Origin: CAWDVK01 sp963805715 | Lineage (GTDB): Bacteria; Actinomycetota; Actinomycetes; Streptosporangiales; Streptosporangiaceae | Direction: 5' to 3' | NCBI GenBank assembly: GCA_963805715.1 | Contig: CAWDVK010000018.1 | Location: 1-64,000 of the forward strand | DNA: 64,000 nt | In this document: piece after piece, positions 1 through 8,816 of the stretch | How positions within the stretch are numbered: the stretch's first letter is position 1 | Layout of the letters: each line of letters begins with the position of its first letter | Made by a program: the position numbers and the translations under genes | The notes under the pieces: generated by a model | The model's database searches: none | What the model saw: the letters and a program-made list of their open reading frames with translations, nothing else | What the model was told of the DNA's origin: nothing

Positions 1-521
1 GCCCCGAACGGCTCCAGCGGGTTGTGATGTGCGTGCGCCCGCCCGCCCCGCTGGTCCAAGACCACCGGATTGACCAGCGGACCCGAACCCGCCTCGATCC
101 AGAACTCATAGAAGCTGCGCACCACGGCGTTGCCGTGCTGCACGGTGCGCGGCTGGTAGGAATCGTCCAGGCACTGCTTGCGCGTGACCGGGTTGATCGT
201 GCCCGCAGTCGCCGCCGAAACGGTCCGGGCCGCCAGGCGGGGCTTGACGGCCTGCCCGAGCCATAACACGAAGTCCCGCACCTCAGCCGAGGTGACTTCA
301 TCCCACTCGACCTCGATCACCTTCAGCCACCGCCACCACCGCAGCAACGCGTAACAATAGCTGCGGACCGAGCCACGCCGGTTGTCCCGGGCGACGAAAT
401 CGCGCAGGAACCGCACGATCGGCTCCACCGGCTCACCAGCCGGGTCCACCACCAGCCAGGGCACCACGCCCCCGGCCTGGCACGACCCGCCCCCAGCACG
501 GCAAGCGGATCGCCGTGACAT
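1..521 (-). CDS. Tyrosine recombinase/phage integrase, N-terminal part, cut by the left edge
   Basis: Read on the minus strand, the frame stays open from an ATG at 521 to the window edge. It encodes an N-terminal SAM-like core-binding domain, with segments such as RFLRDFVARDN, YCYALLRWWRWL and VVRSFYEFWIE. These fit actinobacterial integrases of the phage/integrative-element type, which cut and rejoin DNA at attachment sites. The catalytic R-H-R-Y domain would lie left of the window, so activity cannot be judged. Two GTG codons at 467 and 464 are alternative starts; AGGAG lies about 15 bases before the ATG. The neighbouring transposase remnant and the tRNA 3' fragment at 2383-2431 support an integrated-element context. 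Confidence 0.7.
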   Translation of the reverse strand, partial: MSRRSACRAGGGSCQAGGVVPWLVVDPAGEPVEPIVRFLRDFVARDNRRGSVRSYCYALLRWWRWLKVIEVEWDEVTSAEVRDFVLWLGQAVKPRLAARTVSAATAGTINPVTRKQCLDDSYQPRTVQHGNAVVRSFYEFWIEAGSGPLVNPVVLDQRGGRAHAHHNPLEPFG

Positions 522-623
522 CACGTTCTGGTTCGGCTCCTGGCGTCATGCACCAGGTGTATCCGCCAGTGAGCTGCCAGCGCGTCAAGACACCGGCGAG
601 TCGCCAGGTAGTCCGGTCAATAG

Positions 624-1571
624 ACCGACCACGACACCGCCGCGTTCGCCGTCGAATCGGTCCGCCGCTGGTGGAAAGCCGCTGGGCGCAGTGACTATCC
701 GCAGGCCCGGCGGCTGCTGATCACCGCGGACGCGGGCGGGTCTAACGGCTACCGCACCCGCGCGTGGAAGGCTGAGCTGGCCGCCCTGGCCGTGGAGACC
801 GGGCTGGAGATCAGCGTGTGCCACTTCCCGCCCGGAACCTCGAAGTGGAACAAGGTCGAGCACCGGCTGTTCTCCCACATCACGATGAACTGGCGGGGCC
901 GGCCGCTGGCCAGCCACGAGGTCATCGTGCAGACCATCGCCGCCACCACCACCCGCACCGGGCTGCGGGTGCACGCCGAACCCGGCACCAGCGCCTACGA
1001 CACGGGGGTCCAGGTCAGCGACCGGCAGATGGACGCGTTACCGCTGACCCGCCGCGACTGGCACGGCGACTGGAACTACTGCCTCCACCCCCAGGAATAC
1101 GACCAGGCCAGCGGCGCTCCCTACCCCCTCGGCCTGCCCAGTCCCGATCTGGTCTGGCTCGCCTGCCCGGCCATCACCGGGCTGCCCGCCTGCGACTGGG
1201 ACGCCTTGATCGCCACGCTGCTGACGCTCCACGACCAGCAGCGCGAAGCGAACCTGGACACCCGCCGCGGTCACCGCCCGCGGCTGACTGCCCCCGGAAC
1301 CGGCCGCCGCCCCGTCCGCACCCTCGCCGACCGGCTCCTGGCCACCATCCTCCACCAGCGCCTCGCCCTGCCCCAGGTCGCCATCGCCGGCCTGTTCAGC
1401 GTCCGGCCCGAGACGATCAGCAAGCGCATCCGCGACATCCGCCAGCTCCTGGACCAGGCCGGATACACCATCCAGCCCGGCCCGCACCGGCTCGCCAGCC
1501 TGGACGATCTCCACAGGCTGGCGACCGCAGAGGGCATCACGATCGCGCCAGAGATCAAGACAGCGTGTTAA
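624..1571 (+). pseudogene. ISAzo13-family transposase, 5'-truncated remnant
   Basis: The frame opens just after an in-frame TAG at 621-623 and reads DHDTAAFAVESVRRWW, ITADAGGSNGYRTRAWK, then CHFPPGTSKWNKVEHRLFSH. This is the DDE catalytic region of the ISAzo13 (Rhodopirellula-type) transposases. The D in ITADAGGS and the E in NKVEH are the visible acidic residues. The C-terminal half (about 1090-1571) ends with a helix-turn-helix-like segment (PQVAIAGLFSVRPETISKRIRD) and a terminal EIKTAC. The N-terminal half with the first catalytic Asp is absent, and upstream frames contain stops, so the element should be inactive. Its 3' end abuts a beheaded VOC gene. Confidence 0.8.
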
Positions 1572-1609
1572 TGATCTGCGGGCTCTTAACTCCCCGGCAT
1601 TGAGGCTAG

Positions 1610-2035
1610 ACCCACTTCATCGTCTCAGACGATGTCGAGCGCTCTCGGCGCTTCTACACCGAAGTACTCGGCGGCAGGGTGGCCTTTCCCGGAGAGCCGG
1701 TCAATGTTGCGCTAGCCAACAGCTGGATCGTCATCAATGCCGGCGGGGGCCCGACCGACGACAAGCCGACGGTCACCCTGGAGACGCCACGCGATCCCGA
1801 CCTGGTCAGCAGCTTCCTCAATATCCGGGTCAAAGACATCGAGGCCGTGTACGCCGAATGGAGCGCCCGGGGTGCTCAGTTCCTGACGCCGCCGAAACAG
1901 CACCAGTACGAGAAGCGCTGCTACATCCGCGATCCCGACGGTCATCTGATCGAAGTGGGGCAAACCACGGACCCAGAGGGTGACTGGTCGCCCGCTCACT
2001 GGCCGTCGAGTACGCCCGCCGAGGAGTCCGGGTGA
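1610..2035 (+). pseudogene. VOC (glyoxalase/bleomycin-resistance) family protein, 5' end lost
   Basis: From the TAG at 1607-1609 onward the frame encodes THFIVSDDVERSRRFYTEVLGG, the usual N-terminal beta-alpha-beta of a VOC fold. It continues to YIRDPDGHLIEVGQTT, the typical C-terminal metal-ligand strand (E in HLIEVG). Family members begin a few residues earlier with a start codon, which is missing because the transposase remnant ends about 40 bases upstream. A GTG at 1679 could start a shorter product lacking the first motif. The substrate cannot be told. I treat it as a gene beheaded by the IS insertion or a later deletion. Confidence 0.75.
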
Positions 2036-2382
2036 ATGCCGAAATCACCGGCGAAATCCCTCACATCGACGATAGCCAGTCCCCCGGACACTAGCCTCGA
2101 TCCACCGCGTGACGCTGAGGGGTTGAGATCGGCGGGTGGCGCGCCCAGGTGACCATCGGCGACCCATCGCCGCTGCCCGCCGAACCCGACTGCACCGTGA
2201 CAGGCAACGTCTTCGCCCTGCCACCTGGCCAATAAGATCCGCTGATCAGCCATCTACCGATGAAGCCGTGCCACATACGTGCCACACCCGGCGCGCCAGC
2301 GCGGTCAGCAGCGGCAACTCACAGCCACTCTGCTGCGACAGCCAGCACCAACAACGCCGCTGATCAGCCGTTCGGTACGCTC
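2036..2382. other. Gene-poor stretch before the tRNA fragment
   Basis: No convincing gene. A plus-strand frame that opens just before the GTG at 2151 ends at about 2234 and reads VTIGDPSPLPAEPDCTVTG. This has the composition of a real protein tail but no start, and I do not recognise it. It may be another truncated cargo gene of the integrated element whose border lies at the tRNA fragment just downstream. Confidence 0.3.
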
Positions 2383-2431
2383 CCGATCTTCCAAGCTGGT
2401 CATGAGGGTTCGATTCCCTTCGCCCGCGCCA
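2383..2431 (+). tRNA. tRNA-Gly(UCC) 3'-half fragment, candidate attachment site
   Basis: The sequence holds an anticodon loop CTTCCAA (2388-2394, anticodon TCC), the 3' anticodon strand GCTGG, a four-base variable region, and a T arm GAGGG-TTCGATT-CCCTT (2404-2420). After it come the 3' acceptor strand CGCCCGC, a discriminator G and CCA ending at 2431. No matching 5' GCGGGCG acceptor strand or D arm precedes it. The 5' anticodon strand pairs only weakly, so this is not a complete tRNA. Tyrosine recombinases typically use the anticodon-loop-to-3'-end part of tRNA genes as attB, so I read it as an att border left by an integrative element. Confidence 0.7.
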
Positions 2432-2518
2432 TGTGTGCGCGATCGGCTTCGCCGAACCTAGACCCGGTGTCCGCTCGCACGGGTTCGGCGCCTATCGAGG
2501 ATGACAGCGCAGGCATAG

Positions 2519-3067
2519 TTAGCCGATGTTGGCCGCCAGGTCCTGATAGGGAGGGACGAGATCGTCCCACCGCGCCTCGGTGTCGCCGCGCTCACGCCCG
2601 GCAAGGTAGGCGGCGAGATTCTCGGCGTGGATCTGCCACCCGGCCCCGTAGAAGGCGATCTTGTCCAGGGGCATGCCCCGGACCTCGATGACCAGGATGG
2701 TCTGGTCGCCGTCAGCGGTCAGCGTGGCCTCGATGGCCTCGTCGAACGGCGGCGCGCCGCGACCCTTCCGCCAGGACTCGTCCGCTTCCCTGGTCGTCAC
2801 CAGCAGCCGCCGCGGGGGCTCGCACGCTTCCACGCGCCCGGTGCCGTCCCAGCCATCGGACTCGATGTGTAGGCGGAACTCTCCGCCGGGGCGCAGGTCG
2901 CCCTCGACGTCGCCGTACCAGCGGGCCAGGCGGCGGGGATCGGTGAGTGCCGACCACAGGTCGTCGATATCGGTGTCGTAGCGGTCTTCGATGCGCACGA
3001 CGCCCTTGCCGTCTGCCGATCGCAGGCTGCCCAGGATGCGGGTACCCGGACGTGCGTTACTGGTCAT
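2519..3067 (-). CDS. SRPBCC (AHSA1/START-like) domain protein
   Basis: 182 residues with the AHSA1 pattern: VRIEDRYDTDIDDLWSALTDPRRLARWYGDVEGDLRPGGEF in the N-terminal half, and a C-terminal helix lining the cavity (GAGWQIHAENLAAYLAGRE). The SRPBCC helix-grip fold binds hydrophobic ligands; no catalytic residues are predicted. The start ATG at 3067 has AAGGAG eight bases upstream. In other actinomycetes such genes often sit behind an ArsR repressor. Here the upstream neighbour is only a broken IS256-type transposase on the other strand, so any regulator has been lost or was never present. Confidence 0.85.
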   Translation of the reverse strand: MTSNARPGTRILGSLRSADGKGVVRIEDRYDTDIDDLWSALTDPRRLARWYGDVEGDLRPGGEFRLHIESDGWDGTGRVEACEPPRRLLVTTREADESWRKGRGAPPFDEAIEATLTADGDQTILVIEVRGMPLDKIAFYGAGWQIHAENLAAYLAGRERGDTEARWDDLVPPYQDLAANIG

Positions 3068-3396
3068 CTGGTGCTCCTTCGTTCGCGTTTCCCCGGGCTA
3101 TCTCGGTGTGCAGCGCATCCAGCCGCTGTTCCCCACGTTGATGCTGTTCCGTGGATTGGACGGCTCGGCGACCCGTAACTCATCGGTCGAGCCTTGACGA
3201 GATGGCAGACTGTCCAGTGCCGTTCGGTGTGACTGCTGCCAATACTGCTGCCATGACGGCGGACAACGCCTGCGGTTGCGTTCGGCAAGGTGGTGTACTG
3301 ACCGGCCCGGTTGATGGGCGTGGCGCAGACGTGTAGGGCGACCACCGCGTGATCCTTTGGAAGACCTCTCACAGTGCTTCTGAAGGAGACACAACG
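3068..3396. other. Gene-poor stretch with IS256 left-end leader
   Basis: No gene recognised. The last 60 bases, ending in GAAGGAGACACAAC before GTG 3397, form the leader and ribosome binding site of the IS256-type transposase, so an IS end probably lies near 3330-3345. I could not fix a terminal inverted repeat by eye. Confidence 0.4.
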
Positions 3397-4124
3397 GTGA
3401 CCGCCCCCAGCAGTATCGACCCTGCCCGCTGTCTGCATGACCAGCTGGAGTCCGCGTCGCCGGATCTGCTGCGCTCGATGCTGGCCACGTTCATCAACGC
3501 GCTCATGTCCGCCGAGGCCGATGCGGTCTGCGGTGCCCCGTACAGGATGCCGTCGCCGGATCGGGTGAGCGTGCGCAATGGCTAGCGGCATCGGGACTTC
3601 GATACCCGGGCCGGGACGCTGGACGTGGCCATCCCCAAGCTCCGCTCGGGTCGTATTTCCCGGACTGGCTGCTGGAGCGACGCCGCCGGGCCCGAGGCTG
3701 CGCTGACCAGCGTGGTGGCGACCTGCTACCTGCTCGGTGTCAGCACGCGGCGGATGGAAAAGCCCGTGGAGGCCCTGGGGATCACCCGGCTGTTCCGGTC
3801 TCAGGTCAGCGAGATGGCCCGCGATCTCGATGAGCAGGTGGAGGCGTTCCGGACCCGGCCGCTGGACGCCGGGCCCTACACGTTCGTGGCCGCGGACGCG
3901 CCGGTGCTGAAGGTCCGCGAGGGCGGCCGCGTGGTGAACGTGCACGCGCTGCTGGCCACCGGGGTGAACGCCGACGGGCACCGGGAGATCCTGGGCCTGC
4001 AGGTCACCTCGGCCGAGGACGGCGCGGGGTGGCTGGGGTTCTTCCGGGACCTGACCGCCCGCGGACTGACCGGCGTCGCCCTGGTCACCTCCGATGCGCA
4101 CCACGGGGCTGGTCGCGCCGCTGT
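3397..4124 (+). pseudogene. IS256 (Mutator) family transposase, broken
   Basis: GTG 3397 follows a good ribosome binding site (AAGGAG). The product reads as an IS256-type N-terminus (LRSMLATFINALMSAEADAVCGAPY), but a TAG stop follows the NG of SVRNG at about 3583. The frame then resumes with RHRDFDTRAGTLDVAIPKLRSG. A compensating pair of one-base indels garbles about 14 residues near 3652-3700, after which it is clean again (VSTRRMEKPVEALGITRL; FVAADAPVLKVREGGRVVNVHALL, with the first catalytic Asp). Homology stops at about VTSDAHHG, where a frameshift and a junction occur. The second half of the DDE domain is missing. Confidence 0.8.
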
Positions 4125-4853
4125 CACATGGGGCGGGGCTTCGTTGCTGGGTGGCACGTTGATCTCCAGTTCGACGGCCTGCTGTCCGTGCAGGTCGGTC
4201 CGCCCGACAACAGTGAACTGGCCGTTAGCGATCTCGGCGCGGATAACGGCCGCGTCGAGGATAGACCCGAGGATGAGGTGCCCGTGCCACACACCCCAGA
4301 CATGCCTGAAATGATTGACCGCCATGAGCGTCCCGGAAAGCTGCAGCCCGCCCTGGTCGAGGTTGGAGGTGTAGCTGCTGGCGGCATCGTTCCCGGAGGG
4401 AATCCTGAAGGAGTACTCCCCGTCTTTGAACACCGTCCCGTCCGCCCCGAGGCCGAGGACACGGAAATGTACCTCCTGGCCAGGCTGGGGATACGCCGAC
4501 GACTGCCACGTCCCCCCGCCCGGCGCCGGTCCGCCATGCGCGTACAGTACGCCGCTGGCGGTGTCGATAGCCGCGAGCAGGCGGGTTCGCAGCACGGGCG
4601 CGGCAAGGGGCGCAGCCTTGGTGGCAGGTCCATAGGCCACCGCCGCGAGCACCGCGACTGCGGTCACCGCCCCGGCGGCGCCCAGGGTCAGGTCTGCGCG
4701 CAGGACGTGCCGCCGCGGCGTGCGCGGCGACAGGCGCCACGAGCGCGCCGGTCGCCGAGGGTGATCATAGACGGCGCGCAGGATGTCAGCGGCGTCTGGC
4801 GTGTGCCGCTCCATGGCGCGGAACGCGATCCGCAGGTCGTCCTCGGTAGGCAT
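4125..4853 (-). pseudogene. Membrane-anchored anti-sigma-like protein, 3' end replaced by IS sequence
   Basis: Start ATG 4853 overlaps the stop of the sigma-like fragment upstream (TGATG), showing translational coupling. The N-terminus (MPTEDDLRIAFRAMERHTPDAADILRAV) resembles short cytosolic anti-sigma modules. One transmembrane helix follows (GAAGAVTAVAVLAAVAY), then an extracytoplasmic domain (ASGVLYAHGGPAPGGGTWQSSAY; VFKDGEYSFRIPSGND). Native sequence runs to about EINVPPSNEAP. Beyond 4125 the frame continues to 3876 only as antisense of the transposase, giving a chimeric tail. The exact function is unproven; the sigma neighbour supports a regulatory role before disruption. Confidence 0.6.
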
Positions 4854-5002
4854 CAGATCTTCTCCTCGCCGACGGCGTGATCCGGAGCACTGCGGTGATC
4901 CACGTCCGAACCGGCTCCCGATGGGATCAGCCGCCATTCCCGGCGACGCCAGGTCAGGAACTCATTGAGGATCATCTTCCGGACGTAGTACTCCGGCCGG
5001 TG
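4853..5002 (-). pseudogene. ECF sigma factor (SigE-like) fragment, region 2 only
   Basis: Minus-strand reading gives HRPEYYVRKMILNEFLTWRRREW, the end of sigma region 2 typical of actinomycete SigE-type ECF factors. It is followed by about 20 residues (PSGAGSDVDHRSAPDHAVGE) and a stop that overlaps the anti-sigma-like start. A TAA in frame at 5003-5005 precedes it, and region 4, needed for -35 recognition, is absent. The gene has therefore lost its 5' end and most of its 3' part, consistent with deletions around the IS256 element. Confidence 0.65.
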
Positions 5003-5074
5003 TTATTGGGCCTGCTGGCACCGGTGGAACCGGCCAGCACGGATTGCTCTGTGCGACCTGAAATGATCAGCCAT

Positions 5075-5254
5075 ATGCGTGTGCCACCCGGCCGCCCGGG
5101 CCGGATCATTCTCCTCAACGGGACCTCCAGCTCAGGCAAGACGAGCATCGCCGAGGAACTACTGCCGACCCTGATTAAGGATTTCCTCGCGCGGGACGAA
5201 CGGCCCACAGCATTCGGCCGGCTGCGGGCTACGCTGAAAAGCCAGGTCCGCTAG
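5075..5254 (+). pseudogene. Chloramphenicol phosphotransferase-like P-loop kinase, N-terminal stub
   Basis: The product starts MRVPPGRPGRIILLNGTSSSGKTSIAEELLP. This is the strand-P-loop-helix of CPT-like kinases (Walker A GTSSSGKT). It ends after about 59 residues (family members are near 180-220), without the lid or catalytic Asp region, so it is a truncated gene. An in-frame ATG at 5063 is an alternative start. Confidence 0.6.
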
Positions 5255-5590
5255 GCGCCGACTGCATGCGCCGGGGATGCGAGGCTGGCGCCCAGATCAC
5301 TGTCCCCATGCCGACGCGCCTGCCGCGCGCCTGGCTAGACGCGCGTATCGCATCGGCGGGCGGGCGGGCTGCTGCCCAGGGCGCCCAAGAGAGCCCGGAA
5401 TCACGGACGTACCATGACGTTCCCCCTGATAGGCACATCGGCGACTAGGAGTCCCCGGCGCTGCGCCTGGCCCGGCACCCGGATCACTCAGCGCGGGTGA
5501 CGACTGCGCGCTGATGGGTGCCGCAGCCTGTGAGAGGAGTCCGGCAAGCCGGCCTCACGTCAGCGCCTGCCGAGGGAGAGGGGACAGACC
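5255..5590. other. Non-coding leader of treT
   Basis: I see no credible gene. Short open frames on both strands lack family features and ribosome binding sites. The last bases (GAGAGGGGACAGACC) provide the treT ribosome binding site. Confidence 0.4.
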
Positions 5591-7015
5591 GTGAGCCTGG
5601 TGGAAGCCGTGGCCGTGGCGCACCGCCCTGTCGCGAAGCTGGAGTCAGTGATCGGCCGCGACCGGTATGTCCGGCTGATCGAGACGGCTGACACGTTCCG
5701 GCAGCAGCTCGCCGGGCGCACCATCTGGAACGTCAGCTCGACCGCTGTCGGCGGCGGCGTCGCGGAAATGCTGCATGTGCTCACCGGATACGCGCAGGAT
5801 CTCGGGATCCCGGTTCCCTGGAGACTGATCACCGGTGATGCCGAGTTCTTCGTGATCACCAAGCGGTTGCACAACCAGATCCACGGCGAGGACGCCGGCG
5901 GCCCGCTCACCAAGGCAGACGCCGACCACTATGCCCGGATGCTGGCCGCGAACGCCGTCGAGCTGCTGGACCAGGTACGGCCAGGAGACCTGGTGCTGCT
6001 GCACGATCCGCAGACCGCCGGCCTCACCCCGGCCCTGGCCGGCGCGGGCGCGCGAGTGGCGTGGCGCAGCCACATCGGCGTTGACTGGGAGAACGACGCC
6101 ACCCGGTCGGCGTGGAACTTCCTGCGGCCGCACCTGGAGGCCGCGCACGGGTACGTCTTCTCCCGCCGCGAGTACGTGCCCCCGTGGGTTCCCGAGGAGA
6201 AGGTGGCGATCATTCCGCCGTCGATCGACCCCTTCTCCCCGAAGAATCAGCACCTCGACCACGCCACGGTGCGGGCCATCCTGGCCAGGATCGGCGTGCT
6301 GGACGGTGCCGCGCCGCAGCGGCCCGCGTCCTTCGTGCGCCGGGACGGCAGCACGGGCGCCGTCACCCGGTCCGCGGAGGTGACCAGCGAGAGCCTGCCG
6401 GGCCCGGACGAGCCGCTCGCCATCCAGGTATCCCGGTGGGACCAGCTGAAGGACATGCCCGGGGTGATGCGCGGCTTTGCCGACTATGTGGCGCCCGGCG
6501 GCAGCGGATACCTGATGCTCGTCGGGCCCGCGGTCGCCGGGGTGACCGACGACCCGGAGGGCGCTGCGGTGTTCGGGGAATGCCTGCTGCAATGGCGCGA
6601 CCTGCCGACCGCGGCCCGGGCCCGGGTCCTGCTGGTCACGTTGCCGCTGGACGACGCCGACGAGAACGCCGCCATGGTCAACGCGCTGCAGCGGCATGCC
6701 ACCGTGATCGCGCAGAAGAGCCTGGCCGAGGGCTTTGGCCTGACGGTGGCCGAGGGCATGTGGAAGGGACGGCCCGTGGTCGGCTCCGCAGTCGGCGGGA
6801 TCATCGACCAGATCCCCGAGGGCACCGGCATCCTGCTGCCCGACCCGCGCGATCTGGAGGCCTTCGGGGCGGCGGTACGCGGGCTCCTCGATGATCGTCC
6901 CGAGGCCGACGCGATGGGGCGCGCGGCCCGGGTCCACATCGGCGAGCATTACGTCGGCGACCTGCACCTGCTTCACTATGCGCGCCTGTTCAGCGCGATG
7001 ATCTCGGCCAGCTAG
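5591..7015 (+). CDS. treT: Trehalose synthase TreT-type glycosyltransferase (GT4)
   Basis: 474 residues, intact. The N-terminal motif GRTIWNVSSTAVGGGVAEMLH and the stretch LITGDAEFFVITKRLHNQIHG are hallmarks of TreT, a retaining GT4 enzyme that joins an NDP-glucose to glucose to make trehalose. The C-terminal GT-B lobe has the donor-binding signature SLAEGFGLTVAEGMWKGRPVV. Start GTG 5591 follows a purine-rich GAGAGGGG. Trehalose serves as a compatible solute or carbon store. The gene stands alone between remnants, with its own leader, and is one of the few undamaged genes of this left region. Confidence 0.85.
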   Translation: MSLVEAVAVAHRPVAKLESVIGRDRYVRLIETADTFRQQLAGRTIWNVSSTAVGGGVAEMLHVLTGYAQDLGIPVPWRLITGDAEFFVITKRLHNQIHGEDAGGPLTKADADHYARMLAANAVELLDQVRPGDLVLLHDPQTAGLTPALAGAGARVAWRSHIGVDWENDATRSAWNFLRPHLEAAHGYVFSRREYVPPWVPEEKVAIIPPSIDPFSPKNQHLDHATVRAILARIGVLDGAAPQRPASFVRRDGSTGAVTRSAEVTSESLPGPDEPLAIQVSRWDQLKDMPGVMRGFADYVAPGGSGYLMLVGPAVAGVTDDPEGAAVFGECLLQWRDLPTAARARVLLVTLPLDDADENAAMVNALQRHATVIAQKSLAEGFGLTVAEGMWKGRPVVGSAVGGIIDQIPEGTGILLPDPRDLEAFGAAVRGLLDDRPEADAMGRAARVHIGEHYVGDLHLLHYARLFSAMISAS

Positions 7016-7095
7016 GGCACCCGCGGGCCAGGACGGGGCCGTTCTCCGCAAGGACGCGCGGTCAGCCACCGCCTGCCGGCCATGATGAGCCGTCG

Positions 7096-7475
7096 TCAGC
7101 CGAGCTGGAATACCTGGTCCAGGGTCAGCGAGAAGAAGTCGGCGACGGGATGACCGGGGACCTCGATGCCGACGGCGTTGACGAGAATGATGCGGCTGAT
7201 GCGCGGGGACTTCAGCAGCGCCATCTCGGCGGCTATCCAGCCGCCGATGGAGTTCCCCACCACCGTGACGTCATCCAGGCCGAGCTGAACGATCAGCTCG
7301 GCGTAGAGCACGGCGAGTTCCCCGACGGTGGTCAGTGCCTCGGGGCGGGGACTGCCGCCGAAGCCGGGATGGTACGGGCTGATGACGCGGGCAGGCCTTT
7401 CCGCTGCGAGCAGCTCGCCGAAGCCGGTGACGGGTCCGCCGCCGCCGTGCAGCAGCAGGAACTGATCTCGGCCAC
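7096..7475 (-). pseudogene. Alpha/beta hydrolase fragment
   Basis: Recognisable sequence begins at about 7475 with FLLLHGGGGPVTGF (oxyanion-hole region). It continues through ISPYHPGFGGSPRP to VVGNSIGGWIAAEMAL, the nucleophile elbow (G-N-S-I-G), and ends at VADFFSLTLDQVFQLG with a stop at 7096. The N-terminal strands before the HGG motif and the C-terminal Asp/His part are missing, so the enzyme cannot be complete. Upstream on this strand the frame continues only as antisense of a TetR tail. Confidence 0.7.
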
Positions 7476-7764
7476 CATCACCCGCCCCGACCTGGCTGGC
7501 ACCCGCCCCGGCGTCCGGTTCGGCCTGATCGATCAGGCCCTTGCGCCGCTGAACGGCACGCTGGGGCTCACCCATCCCGGCCGGCTCGCTCAGCTCCGGC
7601 GTGACCTGGCCGCGGTGGTCAGCGCGGAGGCCCTCTTCTCCCTGACCGACCTGGCCGGGCTCACCCCCGACGAGGCAGTCGCCAGTCTGGTCCGGACCGC
7701 GACGACCGTCACCGAGGCGGCGCTGCGCAGCGGCCCTGCCGCCGTCGCTCGCCGGCCGCGCTGA
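7476..7764 (+). pseudogene. TetR-type regulator C-terminal fragment
   Basis: The plus-strand frame after the junction reads ITRPDLAGTRPGVRFGLIDQALAPLNGTLGL, then SAEALFSLTDLAGLTPDEAVASLVRTA. This matches the C-terminal ligand-binding region of TetR/AcrR regulators found beside hydrolase genes. No helix-turn-helix or start codon is present. With the hydrolase fragment on the opposite strand, the layout is that of a former divergent regulator/enzyme pair whose shared promoter and both 5' ends were deleted. Confidence 0.55.
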
Positions 7765-7880
7765 CGCCCCCGATGTGACAACCGGGCAGCCGGCCGGGAT
7801 CCTGGAGGTGACCGGCGTCCTGGCCCGGCAGGAGCTAGCGGACAGCGGTGCAGGGCTGGCGCAGGCTGATCGCGACCTGG

Positions 7881-8474
7881 TCAGAAGCCAGCCGCGCCCG
7901 GACCGGGCCGCTCCGGTGTCACCTCGACCACGGCGTCGGACAGCAGCCGCAGTACGCGGTTCTCGCGGCCGTAGGCCAGCGGATAGAAAAGGAACTGGTC
8001 GAGCGGGAACCACAGGCCGATCCAGGCCAGCACCCAGCCGAGGTGATCGGTGACGAGATTGGCCGCGCCATTCGACGGGCGGATGGTCGTCGCCACGGCG
8101 GTCAGGACTAATCCCACGGCGGAAACAGGAATCCCGATCCGCAGCGCGCTGACGCCGCCGACCCGCAGGGCCTGGCTCTCCCGCCGGTTATAGCGGATCC
8201 GGTGGGCGCAGTAGCGGCGCAAGGTCCGGGACAGCCGCTCGGCCACCCGGTCGTCGATCTCGCCGGGCGGCAGGTGAACCTCCAGCAGCACAGGACGCCA
8301 GGAGCGGCGGCCGCGCAGCTCACTGAGGCAGAAGTCGACTCCGGTGAGAAAGTTGCGGTGCTCCGAGAACAGGTCAGTCTGCGGCATCTCGAACATGTCG
8401 TGTGCCCGCATCAGCCGCAACTCGATGACCTGGCGTTCGCGCCGAGCCGGAAGCCGTCCCAGGACCTTCGTCAT
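7881..8474 (-). CDS. Two-helix membrane protein of unknown function
   Basis: 197 residues. A charged cytosolic N-terminal half (residues 1-100, rich in Arg and Glu: RLPARRERQVIELRLMRAHDMF; RVAERLSRTLRRYCAHRIRYNRRE) is followed by two predicted membrane segments (about 107-127, ALRIGIPVSAVGLVLTAVA; about 143-160, LGWVLAWIGLWFPLDQFLFY) and a cytosolic tail. I do not recognise a named family. The pattern resembles small actinobacterial membrane proteins of unknown role. The ribosome binding site is weak. It has no operon partner; its 3' neighbour is the TetR fragment. Confidence 0.6.
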   Translation of the reverse strand: MTKVLGRLPARRERQVIELRLMRAHDMFEMPQTDLFSEHRNFLTGVDFCLSELRGRRSWRPVLLEVHLPPGEIDDRVAERLSRTLRRYCAHRIRYNRRESQALRVGGVSALRIGIPVSAVGLVLTAVATTIRPSNGAANLVTDHLGWVLAWIGLWFPLDQFLFYPLAYGRENRVLRLLSDAVVEVTPERPGPGAAGF

Positions 8475-8816
8475 GCTCAGTCACACTACGATGCGCGACG
8501 TGACCGTAAGGGTCCACTCGAATACCCAGGGCTACCGGCCCGCGAGCCGCCGCGGCGGACGCCGCCGGGCCGCGTCCAACAGTTATCGGCACGACGGGAT
8601 CGCCCGGCAGGCAGCGACGATGACGGCAGAACAGGCATAGGCCCGATGTCCGATGACACGGGTATGCAGGCCGGGCACAGCGGCGTAGTGTCGTGACGAG
8701 GAGGGCCCGTACCAGCTTGCATCAGGCCAGAGTGCCAGTGCGGGTGTCCGCGTCGCTTAGGACCCCGGTGACTCGGCCAGTCGAGGCGGGGCCGGACCAG
8801 CCAGGGAGCCTGAGCC
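8475..8816. other. Intergenic region between divergent genes
   Basis: No gene supported. It must hold the promoters of the minus-strand membrane protein and the plus-strand gene at 8817. GGAG lies about 12 bases before ATG 8817. I see no clear -35/-10 pair. Confidence 0.4.

Noticed and set aside
2383..2431. A functional tRNA gene
   Set aside because: The D arm and 5' acceptor strand are missing, so it cannot fold as a tRNA.
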